Source: Pezicula radicicola
Lineage: Eukaryota > Ascomycota > Leotiomycetes > Helotiales > Dermateaceae
DNA: 64,000 nucleotides
Assembly: GCA_003008705.1 (NCBI GenBank)
Contig: PDUO01000019.1
Location: forward strand, 58,552-122,551
Reading direction: 5' to 3'
The position numbers were made by a program, and so were the translations under genes. Positions 34,685 through 46,728 of this stretch are shown piece by piece. A model generated the notes under the pieces. That model did no database searches. It saw nothing but the letters and a program-made list of their open reading frames with translations, and had not been told where the DNA came from. Within the stretch, counting starts at the first letter, position 1, and every line of letters begins with the position of its first letter.

Positions 34685-36853
34685 CTTGTCTCGAGCAGTA
34701 TCCCATTACTCAAAGTACAAAGTCTAGACGGAAAGAGAGCGTGAAGTTAAGATAGGATGTGAGAATGAAGGGGATGCAGGTATGAAGTACTCGCCATGAA
34801 CTGTGCCGTTCGACTATCGACCCATATATTCGGAAATTAACTAGACGCCGTAATTCCGACCACCTGATGGATTTGTAGAGTGGTTGGAATAGAAGACCTA
34901 GATGGTTGTATGGCAAGTACGGAATTAATAGCGACGACGTATGAAATTAAAGTATTTATCTGTAGGGCAGACAGCTTGTTGGGAAATACCTATAATTACA
35001 ATCATCAGAGCAGTGGATGCTTCAACCGCAAAGTGGAAGAAGTAGTTTTTGCTCTCACCGGCCTTTCCTGTCTGCACCTGCAAAAAGTTCAAAGGTTGAA
35101 ATGTAGTTGATCGGAGAGTATGCGGATCTCCAAGGGTCAAACGATCCCTGAATGGCTTCTTGCATGTCTGCTGCATAGAGGTACTACCACTACCCTGCCA
35201 TCCCACATGATTTGGACTCCCCTGGCTGATGAGAGTGAGACTTCTTCCATAGTGTGTATATATCCATCTGCTTCCGTCGCAGAATTCCATTATTACACTT
35301 GGGCAAAAGATTCGCTTTCGGGAGGCGGGCACGATCAAGATGTTGAACTTGTCCTCTCTTTTTGAGCTAGTGTACAATGCCTAACTCTACATGTGGCCGA
35401 CACTTTTCGGCTAGAACATCTTCCAGTCGTATCGATCATATCGACGATTGTCGCACATCACGGGGCCTTGGTTCTCAGGTTGGTCGAATCTGTGGCTCCT
35501 CAGTGTCATCTGTTGGGGGAATGCAGTCATGAATTCCACGCCGTGGGCCAAAAACACGGTGCGTGGCAATTATACAACACGAGGAGAATGTCTTGTGCTG
35601 ATGCTTCGTAAATAATCCCTCGCCAGAATTGATCCAGATATTCTCTTGACGGGCGACGTTGAGTATGAGACGTATGAGTGCGTCTCGAACATGAACAATG
35701 GCGTACGTCGTAGCTACCAAGGTGCATTGCACCTGCTAATTTCGCGTGATAGTACCGCGGAAAATAGAATACTGCTTTGAAGTCCAAAGTAGGTAGATGT
35801 GCATGTTATAAAGTTCCTCATACTCGTCCGAAGAAAAATATATGTATCTGTGTGGTTCGAAGAATCGGGGTCTGGCAGAGAAGGCACAATTCTTAACATT
35901 CGATGCTGTTATGGACATTGCGACCGGCGTTACGATTGGCGATACTGATCAAGTTGCTGACATCTATGACCATCTCAGAAAACCGCCGAGGGAATGTCCA
36001 CGTTGATCATGATTTGGAGCGACAGAGTCCAGGCAGGCTGATATACTGTCAGACTTGGGGCATGGAGTACAGGAACAGGATCGTTGCGACGCCGAGATTG
36101 TCGATGTTGGGAAGATTCGGTAGAAGACTTATCCGACTCAGATTGAGCCTAGTGGGGAACACGTGAGTTAAGCCAAAATAAATATTCATCCTGATTCCTT
36201 TTGTTTATACTTCTGGGTGATGTATTCAGAGATTGTAATCATGATATAGTTGCTCCCAAGAAGTAATTTTCTGGTGGGCTAATTTGAAGAATATGATGAG
36301 TAACCCCTTAGAAGGGCATATGGCTCGCTTAATCAGGAGAGAATCATTAAGAAAATATAACGGGTCTTGTAGGTGGTTGTCTCAGTCGCCACATTGCCTT
36401 TATCTTCGAATCCATCATGAGTCCTCTCAAAATTTGAGTCTACTAAAAAAACTGACAGACTAGTAACGCAATGTACTTTTGTACTTCCCTCAAGAAGCAG
36501 CTTCACTGCAGATAGTGAAGAACTGTCATTATCATTCATCGTTGAACTTGGACTACTGAAACTCAAGACAACATCAAGGTAAAAACTTCAATTTAGATAT
36601 CTGACACTGGTCATAAACACCTTGCCCCAAACCACTGCTCACCAAAAAGGTCTTGTTACACTTGTTTGTAATGTAAGAACCAACCACAACAACTCCATGC
36701 CAAAGACCTTGTTTAGATCTCTGGATCAAACAATAACGCCTACCAGCCCGCTAAAACCTACGAATAGTACACCATTAACTTCCCTGCGTCATAAAATTCT
36801 GGCTATCAATCTTAACCTTTCAGCTGTCAACTCATCGGCCGAAACAAATCAAA
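34685..36853. other. Long intergenic region without supportable gene
   Basis: About 2.2 kb of ordinary composition with short frames on both strands (for example 34925-35377 minus and 35903-36166 plus). None shows a domain, signal peptide or splice continuity. Confidence 0.45.
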
Positions 36854-38746
36854 TCAACCAATAAAATCAGCATCGTTAGCATCATCGGGTTCTTCTGGCT
36901 CTTCTTCGTCTTCATCTTCGTTGTTTTCCTCTTCTGGTTCTTCTTCCTCTTCTCCTTCCTCCTCAAACTCTTGCTCCGGCTTTGGCTCAGTTTCCGTTGG
37001 AATCCTAAGATCCACCTTAGCAGTCCCATCTTGCCAAACATAAGATTCAACCCACTTCGTAACAGACTCAATACCTTGCTGCAAATACATGATCTTTTGT
37101 TCTAATGACTGCTTCAAAACCGTCAATTGTCGAACTTGCTCATTTGATATTCGAACTAGTCATAAAGCCGATTAGAACAGTCCACCACAACCACCTAAAA
37201 ATGACCATGACATGAGCACGTACTTACGTTTCTTCGATATCTTCAAAACGTCCTCGGAAATCCTCATATTTTCAGTATTCAAGATCTGCATTTCCCTCTC
37301 GGCAGTCTCTTTGTAAGTACGAAGTTGAGACAATTCTTCGTTCGTTGTCTTTTCCGGCGACTTCGCTTTTCCATCTGCAGCTCGTTCGGTGAGATTCGCG
37401 TTCTCGGTTCTCAGATCCTCGATTGTCTGTTCCAGCTCTTCGACCTTACGGCGTAGTTTTTTGATGGTTTTGCGAGACTTAGTTTTACCTTCTTTTTGAG
37501 ACTTGATTTGGTCTTCGAGGGACCTAACATGCCTTTCGAGGGCATCGCCCTCATGCTGGTTGGTACTCGATATCTTCTCTTCTTTCTGAGCCTGCAACTG
37601 TGCCTTCAAGACTCGACCTTGCTCTTTTAGCGTGTCATTTTCCTTCTCGATGGTCCGAAAAGACTTTTGTCGACGTCTCAACTCGAGTTTCAAGCCTTCC
37701 ATATTATCTAGGATTGCTTTGGTTGCTGGCTTGTTGCGTTGATAAAGCCTAATGACAGCTTTCCGGTTCTTTTCCTTCTTATCTTTCTTTACGAGAGTTC
37801 TGATCTCTTTGAGAGAGCTGTCAAATTGTCGGAATGCTACGTGAAGTTCGACTCTAAACCTGTTCTCATGCGGAGTTAGCATGCTTGGTACATAATAGCC
37901 AGCAGGATCTTTGCAATTATTCTGTTGTCATTGACATGAAGTGGCAGACCGGAACGGGACCAGAAACAGACTTACTTATTAATCCAAGGATGTGATATGG
38001 TAGGAGCAATGATCTTTCGTGCAACCGGACCAAGCGCACAATGCTCATGATTATGCTTAGACGGTGTTCCTGGTGGGTCAATATCATCTCCATCCACAAG
38101 CTGGCACTTTTCAATCCATAGTCGCTTTTAAATGATTAGCATCCACGCATCAAAATAGGGTAAAGTGCTGCATAAAACTGACTTGGCTAGTAAATTTAAT
38201 CACTCTTCGGCGATTGGTTGCACGTTCTCGTTCCTCTGTAAGGATATTCTCACAATAATCACCCCAGCACCAACTATATTCTTCGTCTGCCTTTGAAAAT
38301 ATCAAAGACAGTTCATGAATGTCAGTCTTTAGTTTTCCTGCCCTATAACGGATGGTTTCTGCGGCTTGTTGTAATGCCATGAATTTCTGTCCTTGTTAGT
38401 TTACATATGATATAATGCGAATCAATCGAGACATAATTGATGGCTTTCTCACCTTCCCGGCCTCAGTTCTCAAGGACTCGATATCTTGTTTTGTGTGTGC
38501 GAGAGCTGAAAGTGTCGAACGCTGCACTTGTAGTGGACTGAGCGACAACATTTCATTGTCTAAATCAGCAATCTGAGCAGTCAGTTCTTGAATCCGTTTC
38601 CTCCTGGATTCATTGTTTCGCGCCTCAGTTTCCTCATCGTCATCCTCAGCTTCGAGGATCTGTTCTGGTTCACGAGGATGGTTGGGTTTCGATTTTGGTG
38701 ACTTTTTGAGAGCTTCCTCACGAAGCTGGCTCCTCGTCTTGGGCAT
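36854..38746 (-). CDS. Coiled-coil protein with acidic C-terminus
   Basis: About five exons. It starts 'MPKTRSQLREEALKKSPKSK', a basic N-terminus, then a helix ('RIQELTAQIADLDNEML'). A middle section of two short exons contains 'KCQLVDGDDIDPPGTPSKHN'. The long exon 37882-37246 is almost pure heptad coiled coil, for example 'KLELRRRQKSFRTIEKENDT' and 'RKVEELEQTIEDLRTENANL'. The last exon ends in a run of Glu, Asp and Pro-Glu pairs finishing 'DDANDADFIG'. Around 540 residues. No catalytic motif, no signal peptide. Likely a structural or scaffold protein, perhaps nuclear given the charged ends; I do not recognise a family. Confidence 0.7.
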
Positions 38747-39053
38747 GATTACGTAGTTAGATGGATATGAAAATTTGCGGCGCTGTACAAGAATTGTGGT
38801 TGGTGAAGAGTGGACGTTGAAGTTGTGTTTGGTTCATGATGGTGGGGTAGCGAGCGGCAAGATGCAAACATGCGCCCCAGCTCGCTTGGCTGCAGTGAAT
38901 AGATTATTTGAGTTTCGGGATGATCTCACCTCCTTGTGTGTTCAACAGCTTTAGTAACTCACATGACTAGAGTAAAACAGTGTTTGGCAAGAGCTTTTAA
39001 TACGTCCATACGGTGCTAATCTTAGGTCCCTGTTGGCAGGTGTACTCTTCCCA

Positions 39054-39868
39054 TCAGTAGAACCTAGGTGTCACTGCCCAGTCTGCCTTCATAAGACAAT
39101 CGTGTATAACACGCCATGCCACATCCCATGCGCGTACAGGACCGTTCCAAGCAGCAAATTCAGAACTCAGAATATATCCAATTTTGGCTAGAGAACTCTC
39201 CACATCTCTCAGGTTGACACCATTCGACTCCGATATCATGGCGATCACCGGCATGCCTCGTTCATCCCTAGCAGCATTCCAAGGCACAGGCTTGATAGAA
39301 GCTATCCTTAAATCCAGCCCTGTAGCGTGCTCCTCTATTTTCATATTTGCGTAGCAGTCGGCAAATTCTTCTTGAAGTCTGAATCGCGAAAGCAAAGAGG
39401 AAACGCCTGTTGTGGTAAATGGAGGGGAGAGAATCGATTGAATGGAGTGGCGCATTGTAATTGGGCGATGAAGCCAGAACTGTAAGTAGAGCGTATCCGT
39501 TTCGAAGTTGACATAGATCTTACGCTCTTCTTTATCTCCGTTGATCTCGAGCACAGCCGGCTTGTATGATTCTAATCCCACTTCGCGAGACTCGTGGCAA
39601 GCATGGAGAGTTGGTGGTGTTGGAGTCGATGCGCTATACTTAACGCCTGTGAAATTCATCGAGAGTCCCTCTCCTTGGCTGATGACTCGCACCTTAACGA
39701 AAATCTCCCGGTGGTTGTTATATTCAGAGTACTTCCAGATCTTTAACCGCCTGCGATTCATTAGCAAGAGCACGAACTACGACGCGCTACGCGGTAAGCT
39801 TACAATTCAATGGGAAGGTTTGGGAAGAGTTCGAAGCGAACATTCTGTTCAAGAGCTGTTTCCACCAT
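39054..39868 (-). CDS. 2EXR-domain protein 1
   Basis: Exon 1 (from ATG 39868) encodes 'NVRFELFPNLPIEL' and joins 'RLKIWKYSEY' across a short intron (gtaagc...cgcag). That rebuilds the F-x-F-P-x-L-P-x-E-L-R-x-x-I-W signature of the fungal 2EXR family. 'PTLHACHESREVGLESYKP' and 'KIYVNFETDTLYLQFWL' follow, also typical of the family. Length is about 255 residues. 2EXR proteins are expanded in plant-associated ascomycetes; their biochemical role is unknown. A second, more divergent member lies 540 bp away in the same orientation, suggesting tandem duplication. Confidence 0.8.
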
Positions 39869-40405
39869 AGTTGTGTCACAGTAGTGGAGGCTTGAATGTT
39901 TACGGTGCTTTGATGTGTTGAGTTGAGCTTGAGTTGGGTACCTAAGGTAGGGAAAAGCAGATACCTATGGTTTCAAAAAGATCACTAGCCCTAATCTGTA
40001 TTAGCGCTTTCAAATTCACCTCAATATTATCCTTAGTAACCTACTTTCCTTGAGTAACTTGGCTTGAGCAATTCACCTGGTGCGAGCAACTTAGTACCTA
40101 ACTCGCATGTCGTGTTTTAGAACACTGTGCCTTCGGAGATTTTTTAATAATTCTTCCTTAATGTAAAGTCTGAAAAGCATATGACCATTATAGAACACAC
40201 TTCTCTTTTTATCTAAGGAGCTATGAGCAAAGAGAATGTCTATGAGTAGTCCTTTGCAAGTATCTTACAGTTATTCTAAACTACTAGTAGCTGGAACAAA
40301 GTAAAATAGCAAGACTTCAACTGCGAATATCTCTCAGAACACGCTTCTCTGTTCTAGCTTCAATTTTCTATCTTTAAAGAAGTCATAACGACTCTAGTTG
40401 TTCCA
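39869..40405. other. Intergenic between two 2EXR genes
   Basis: About 540 bases, AT-rich, with no supported gene. Confidence 0.4.
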
Positions 40406-41311
40406 CTAAGTCTGTCTATACTCTGTCTTTTTCATACACTCTGTACAGAGTATCCTAAGCAGATCCCATTGTAGTACTGGTGCGAACCCCGCGCATTTAA
40501 TGTAATCAGTGACTCCAATCTTTGCTAGCTCATTTCGAACAGCAAAGTCGTCGTAATAGTTATCTTCTCTATTACAGTAGCTTTCCTCCTTTTGGGTCTT
40601 TATTATAATAAGCAGACTTGTAAACTTCAATAGGCCCTTATCGTTGCGACTTTTCACCACCACTTCTTCAATTACTGATGCATATTGGCGATATGTCCCA
40701 AGTAAGCAGGGTAATTCCATGGATTTATCGAGGTCGTCGGAGATAGGAAGCATGTGAGAAGAGTTCAGCCTTCCAATCCTAAGAAACTCGGGAAGATATT
40801 TTTCAATACTCCAATCTTGAAGTAAAGGGAACCGAATATATAGGGTATCTACCCCTGGTCTGAAATAAATGGCGCGCTGCTCTTGGCTCATCCCATATAC
40901 TTTGTGGATGAGAGTGTAGTATTTCAAACCAACAAACCGAGACTCGTGGCAAGTATGAAGCGTAGGAGGACATGGTGTTCGAGAAGTGATATGCCTTGAA
41001 GTGCTGCTGGATCCAGAATCCCATTTCTGTATTGAATGACAGGTGACTTTAACTTGACATTCACCCGTATTACTTTCCACGTATTCCCAGACCTGTAAGC
41101 GGCTGAATCAATACTCAGCCAAAGTACAACCACTGTGCTTGGAAATTTCCTATAATTTATTATGTGGCAGCTAAAACTGGGCCTACCACATATTATAGCA
41201 CAAAGTTTTTAAAAGATTTATTCTCGGTTTGAGAACTTACAGTACCTTTGGTAGTTCTGAGAACTTCTTGAACAGTGAAATCTCGATGGCCTTTCCCTTT
41301 CCCTTGGACAT
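40406..41311 (-). CDS. 2EXR-domain protein 2
   Basis: The main exon carries 'PPTLHTCHESRFVGLKYYTL' and 'RAIYFRPGVDTLYIRFPLL', the two conserved parts of the family. Upstream, 'VWEYVESN' follows a cttacag acceptor. The N-terminal exon probably starts at ATG 41311 ('MSKGKGKAIEISLFKKFSEL') and ends at a donor just after 'SELPK', giving F-x-x-F-S-E-L-P. The usual 'ELRLK' between the halves is missing in this join, so the exact splice is uncertain or the N-terminus is slightly eroded. About 250 residues. Tandem neighbour of 2EXR protein 1. Confidence 0.65.
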
Positions 41312-42024
41312 ATTCTTAAACTACTTTGTAGTTCTGCAACATTGTTGGAACTTGGAAAAAATGCTGGATTGAATCTTTGGGGAAGCACCTGCGTATATAA
41401 ATTTATCTTCAAACTAATTTTCCAGTACATTAACTTAGCAAAGCTAATGAAAATGAAACTTTTCGCCACGTCAAATCTGTTCCTATCCTAAGTGGAGCAT
41501 TGTTCTACATAGGCTTATAAACACTCTCACATGGCTCAGCACATTCAAAAAGTTAAGTGAATTAAAAGCTTAAACTTCTAAAATTTCAAATTTGTAGAAA
41601 CTTGATGTCGGTAAGTACCTTAAGAAATAGTCAAGAAGTTTACCTTGAGAGTTGCAGTAATCAGTTAGACACAGCTCTAATAGCTAATGAAAGGTTGAAA
41701 TAACCTATTAGTGCAACTACAACTTTTTTTAGTATGGTATAGGTACAAACAAAGGGTATTTGCTATAGAGGCCTAGCATAAGTTGTTATTTTTATACATT
41801 TTTGGCAAGTCGCATCAAAAAATTAAACCTCTGTCGAACAGGGTCAGTTTGCGATATGCAACAAAAGTATTTTGCTCTTTTTCACATCCTTGCTTGTGAC
41901 GTTTTCTTGCAGCCATCATCACGTGGTATCATTCGATATTTAGCTGGAACTAGAGGTTGGAATACTGATAAAAGCTATGCTCTATTTATGGATTTATTGA
42001 AACAACTACCTAGAACACATCTAA
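41312..42024. other. Intergenic, AT-rich
   Basis: About 700 bases with no supportable gene; a short + strand frame at 41802-42050 runs into the mobile element and is not credible. Confidence 0.4.
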
Positions 42025-42029
42025 GTTTT

Positions 42030-42172
42030 TGTCAGCCGGAAATCAGGTGACTTATAGACACGTTTTTAGCCCACTTTTTATATGTATATATATCCCCTTT
42101 AGACCTTTATTCTACAATCGAGTCATCCTTCAAAGTCTGATATAGTAGCAACACTGGCACAGTACCCTTTTT
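42030..42172 (+). repeat. Left inverted arm of the copia-derived element
   Basis: Matches the reverse complement of 42888-43033, including 'aatcaggtgactta', 'tctacaatcgagt' and 'tctgatatagtagcaacact'. It starts with TG, as an LTR does. Confidence 0.85.
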
Positions 42173-42187
42173 GGGCCGGCAAAAGCT

Positions 42188-42880
42188 TTATAAATCCGTC
42201 TGCGGCCATCTCATTGGTCGGGATCCAATCAACATGAATATGGCCACGTGAACCTCTTGACGCAACCAGCTTTGATGAATATCCACGTGTTTTAGCTTCG
42301 TTTCGAGCTTGGGCGTAAGAGGTCGAATTGTTTGTTGATTATCGCAATATAGGGTTGGAGTACTAGTGGGCTTAAATCCAATTGACTTGAAGAATCGAAG
42401 CCACCAGACTAGTTCTCGTGCGGCCAGGGATAGTGCCATTTGTTCGGCTTCAGTGCTTGATGTTGTGACGCTCCTTTGCACTGTCGCTTTCCAATGGATT
42501 GGGCCTCCAAAGAGCATCTCCACATAGCCTTGGGAACTATGGTGAGTCAATGATTGATCCGCATATGCCGCATCGCTGAACATGTTGCACAAGTTCATCG
42601 CTGGTTCTTCTGGCTCGTTGCTATCGAATAAGAGAGCCCAGAACCGGGTATACCATAAGTATTCAAGAAGTTTTTTGATTGTTGATATATAGAGATCTGA
42701 GGGGTTCTTGAGGAAACGTGCTAGTGTTGATGCTGAGCACACAGTGTCTGGTCTTGTATAGACAGCGCTAAAGTTGCCACTGCCCACCTTTTGTTGATAT
42801 TCTGATTGGACTTCGGGAGTCGCTGGTTCGCCATCATTGGGGAGGTATTCGCAGACGGGAATAGGTGTGGTTGGTGCTTT
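42188..42880 (-). pseudogene. Ty1/copia pol fragment (RNase H)
   Basis: The fragment reads 'VGSGNFSAVYTRPDTVCSAS', then 'TLARFLKNPSDLYISTIKKL', 'HWKATVQRSVTTSSTEAEQM' and 'TLYCDNQQTIRPLTPK'. These are the last part of copia reverse transcriptase followed by RNase H (the 'SSTEAE' and 'DNQ' acidic motifs). The 5' two thirds of the polyprotein, including integrase, are absent. It fills the space between the inverted arms and has a single open frame, so it is younger or less RIP-damaged than the gypsy DNA at the left end. Confidence 0.8.
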
Positions 42881-42887
42881 TCCTTAA

Positions 42888-43033
42888 AAAAGGGTACTGT
42901 GCTAGTGTTGCTACTATATCAGACTTTTGAAGGATAACTCGATTGTAGAATAAAGTAAGGTCTAAAGGGCGTATATATACACATAAAAAGTAGGCTAAAA
43001 CGTGTCCATAAGTCACCTGATTTCAGGCTGACA
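42888..43033 (-). repeat. Right inverted arm of the copia-derived element
   Basis: Reverse complement partner of 42030-42172, with a few small insertions and transitions. In minus-strand sense it starts with TG and could be the original 5' LTR of the copia fragment. Confidence 0.85.
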
Positions 43034-43038
43034 GTTTT

Positions 43039-43860
43039 ACTATATATCTTGTGTAAGTTTATAAGGCACTAATTATCCCCTCGGAAAGCGTTCTGGTCAT
43101 TCTTTCCCTTTTTTACTTTAGCGGATGTCTCGCTAAGAATCTACAACCCCTATTGACTGTCTTCAGGTTGTTCTATTAGATAATACAATACAACTACCTA
43201 GGTAATTTATAAAGCAGTTAAGGCTTCGAATTGCGCAATTGTTACACTGGCGTTTAATTGTTAACCTTAGGAATAGTGCAACAGTTGCACAAGTAGGCAG
43301 CTTAATTGAAGTAACTCACTAATGCACTTAAGCTTAAAGTATTATAACTTACCTACGAGTACCTTGCTCTTATATGACACGAAATTCTCTATCCTTATTG
43401 CGAACCGTAATCCAATACCAATTGAAAATAGATAGGTATTGTATATTTCCTTGACCTCGGAAATACCACGTCAAGTTGCTGTACCTTACAGGTCTCCGCG
43501 GGGTACATCGCCCGCCATTCAAATTGAAGCGCTATGATTGGTCCGATAACGAAACGATCCCTGTGAAAAAAGATTGATTTCGGACCCCCTCCGTAGCGTT
43601 ATCGGATCAACCAAGTGGGATGTCGCCATCGTTTTATCAACTCTTTTTCAAAAGAATTTATTTCATTCCCCGATTTCAATCACCGGGATGCTTCTATTTC
43701 TTTGCTAATTGACCGTTACGTTTTTCGCAGATCTATTAGGATACCTATATTATTTGAACAGTGGCTTTTTCTTCCATTTATTTCAGGAATACAACGGTCA
43801 TGACCTTACGAGGATAACAATTCGCATAATTGAAGAAAGTCTTGAACATCGATCGCAATA
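43039..43860. other. Upstream region of the Met1 gene
   Basis: About 820 bases with short frames only. It includes the Met1 promoter. Confidence 0.4.
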
Positions 43861-45704
43861 ATGGCTCCAACCACCTCCCTCCTAACAGCAATCGACTCAA
43901 CATCACACATCCACCTAATCATAGGCTCCAACCCCCTCGCAGCATCCCGATGCACAAAATCCCTCGAAGTAGGCGCAAAACCACTTCTCATAGCCCCAGA
44001 AACAGCAGAGATTCATTATGCGCTTCAGAAGAGGATAGATAGTGGGGAGGTAGAGTGGTTGAAGAAGGCTTTTGAGGATGAGGATGTGTTGCGGTTGGGT
44101 AGAGAGGAGATTGATGGGGTTGTGGATGCTGTTTTTGTTACGGTGGGTTCGAGGGATCCTTTGAGTGAGTTGGTATTTCTTTCTTTTGCGCAGTCTGTTG
44201 CAATTGCTGATTAGGGACAGGCGCGCATATTTCTCAACTCTGTAGACGTAATCGAATACCCGTCAACGTAGTAGATTCCCCCAATCTCTGCACCTTTTCC
44301 CTCCTCTCCACACATACCGATGGTCCTCTCCAAATTGGAGTCACAACCAATGGTCGAGGTTGTAAACTCTCCTCTCGCATCCGGCGAGAAATCGCCTCTT
44401 CGCTACCACCACAGCTTGGCGCTGCATGCGCTCGTTTGGGTACGATTCGGAGGCGGATACAAGAGGAGGACCATTTGTCACACTTGGCTTTGGCTGGCGA
44501 TCTGGACGAGGAGGAATCGGCAGACCAAACTGCATCCTTCAATAAGCTAGTTACAGAAGCGGATCTAGATGCAGCAAAAAGTAGACGCATACGCTGGCTT
44601 TCCCAAATTTGCGAGTACTGGCCCCTGCGCCGTCTTGCCAATATTACCAATGCAGACGTCGACTCAGTCTTGAAGGCCTACGCCACGAATCCTTCCACAT
44701 CTGTTCCGCTTGAAACTACACATCTCGATGCTAGGGCAGAGAAGAAAGGACGCATCATTCTCGCAGGTAGTGGACCAGGACATCCAGATCTCCTAACCAG
44801 AGCAACACATAAAGCAATCCTAGCAGCCGATCTAATCCTCGCCGATAAACTCGTTCCGTCTGGAGTCCTCGACCTAATCCCACGCCGCACACCTGTACAT
44901 ATCGCACGCAAATTCCCTGGTAACGCTGAACTAGCCCAACAAGAACTGCTTTCCCTCGGCCTGGCTGGTCTCAAGGCTGGAAAAACAGTCCTCAGATTAA
45001 AGCAAGGTGATCCATACATCTACGGCCGTGGAGGAGAAGAGTTTGAATATTTCAGAGAGCAGGGATTTGGGGATGTAGTGAGTGTTTTGCCGGGCATCAC
45101 GAGTGCGTTGAGTGCATCGTTGTTTGCGGATATTCCAGCTACACAGAGAGGAGTTAGTGATCAGGTTTTAATATGTACGGGGACGGGAAGGAAAGGAAAA
45201 CCTACTGTTCCGCCCGAGTTTGTTGATACGAGGACGGTTGTGTTTTTGATGGCTTTGCATCGCATATCGGGCCTGGTCAGTGATTTAACAACGAGGGAGC
45301 TGGAGAAAGCTGCTTCTGCTGATGTTCCTACTGAGGATAATGCAGATGACAAGGTGATTCGCGGTGAGAGGAAGTTATGGCCTATTACTACACCCTGTGC
45401 AGTTATCGAGCGAGCCAGTTGCCCCGATCAACGCGTCATCCGCACTACTCTCGAATTCGTAGCCGTGGCCATCGAGGAAGAAGGTAGTAGACCTCCTGGA
45501 TTACTGGTTCTTGGTAATGCATGTGAGGTTTTGTGCAAGGGGGAGAAGGGAAGGAAATGGATTGTTGAGGAGGGCTTCAAGGGATTGCAGGATTTTGGAA
45601 GTACGGGGATTGAAGAATTGGTGCTTGGGGGTGGGGAGGAGACAAAACTTCCACCTGGAGAACTAGTGAGCGGTGATAGTTACGGAAAGGATTTGAAGAC
45701 TTAG
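43861..45704 (+). CDS. MET1: Uroporphyrinogen-III C-methyltransferase with Met8-like N-terminal domain (siroheme synthesis)
   Basis: Exons 43861-44164 and 44221-45704 join in phase ('GSRDPLS' to 'AHISQLCRRNRIPVNVVD') to 595 residues. Residues 1-250 resemble the NAD-dependent precorrin-2 dehydrogenase fold of Met8/CysG ('CRRNRIPVNVVDSPNLCTF', 'TTNGRGCKLSSRIRREIA'). From about residue 300 comes the tetrapyrrole methylase domain: 'IILAGSGPGHPDLLTRATH' (SAM-binding loop), 'RLKQGDPYIYGRGGEE' and 'VSVLPGITSALSASLF'. It methylates uroporphyrinogen III at C2 and C7 toward siroheme, the cofactor of sulfite and nitrite reductases. Cytosolic; no signal peptide. It is intact and most likely single copy and essential for sulfate use. 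Confidence 0.93.
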
Positions 45705-46054
45705 TATGTGGTTTGAAATGAGCTTTTGGAATAAGGTTGATTTTTTGCATAGCGTGGGGTATACCAAAATTCCGAAAATAAGATATTTAATCTCTCAAAT
45801 CTTCAGCTCCTCAGTGCCCTCCTAAACGTGATCTCCGTGCATGTCTTCATGCCCTTTCGTCAATCATCCATCATGAATTTCATAACCTTCCTCAAATGCT
45901 CCGCCGGGTATTTTCCTCCAAATCCATACCTATCTCTGGCTGGTCCCCTCTTGATCCTGATGCTTCACTCTTCCATCACCTCCACAAACATAATCTCAGC
46001 CTCCTGACTGTGACTCCCTTCAAAATATTCCAAACCATCACTCCTACCGAACGC
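45705..46054. other. Intergenic between convergent genes
   Basis: About 350 bases between the stop of the Met1 gene and that of the Spc19 gene. No gene seen. Confidence 0.5.
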
Positions 46055-46728
46055 TCAATCCTTAGTAGCAGCCACACTCATCCTCAACTGCCTCTGCCGC
46101 TGCTGACTCTGCAATCCCAACCTCTCAACCGCGTACCCCAAACGTTCCTTCTTCCCCCTCAACATCTTCAACCTCAGCATCTTCTCTTCATTCCCCACTA
46201 CACCAGCCCCTCCTCCCTTCCCACTCTTAATCTCAAAACTCCTCTTCTTTCTCAATCCCTCCCCTCCCCCTCCTCCACTCCCTCCTCTAGCTTGCGACAA
46301 CCTTCCTTCCTGCAATGAACTCTTCGCTTCGAGTGCTTCGCATCTCCTTGTCAGTTTTTCAACGTGTGCTTCGGAGCGCGTGAGTAGTGTGTTTATTGCG
46401 GGAGTTAGTTCGGCTGCTAGGCTGTGTTGGGCTGACTGGAGGGTTGATTGGGGGAGGAGTTCGAAATGCTATATATCTTATCATCAGCTAGCTATTACAT
46501 TTTCAACATTTGGGCAAAGGATTTTTGCGCGTGAGTGATGTCTAGAGATTTTGGAGGATGAAAAGAAGCTGGGGAACATACACGCGTAGATGAGAGAACC
46601 TTTTTCATGCGTGGGAAATCGGAGATTCCGCTGTCGAGGATCGTGATTGACGAGTCGAGGAGGTTTAGGGAGGAACGGAGGGCTGTTACCGAGGCCGAGA
46701 GGGAGGTTGTTGTTGATGTTGATGCCAT
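46055..46728 (-). CDS. SPC19: DASH complex subunit Spc19
   Basis: Exon 1 encodes 'LSASVTALRSSLNLLDSSIT' and 'ILDSGISDFPRMKKVLSSTR'. A gtgtat-donor intron joins 'HFELLPQSTLQSAQHSLAAE'. The rest includes 'SEAHVEKLTRRCEALEAKSS', 'LQEGRLSQARG' and 'RGKKERLGYAVERLGLQSQQ'. The LLDSSI-ILDSG and DFPR-KVL-TRHFEL order is diagnostic of Spc19. The DASH complex forms rings around kinetochore microtubules and couples them to chromosomes at mitosis. Length is about 185 residues. A Gly- and Lys-rich insertion ('GGSGGGGGEGLRKKR') lies between the two coiled-coil segments. Confidence 0.88.

Larger units (their letters stand above)
42030..43033 (-). mobile_element. Copia-derived insertion with inverted LTR-like arms and 5-bp target duplication
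   Basis: The element begins 'tgtcagcc' at 42030 and ends 'ggctgaca' at 43033. Arms 42030-42172 and 42888-43033 are reverse complements of each other at high identity. The 5 bases 'gtttt' flank both sides (42025-42029 and 43034-43038), as expected for LTR-element integration. Between the arms, a minus-strand frame encodes the end of a Ty1/copia polyprotein. A real LTR element should have arms in direct orientation, so this is a rearranged or composite copy. Confidence 0.8.
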
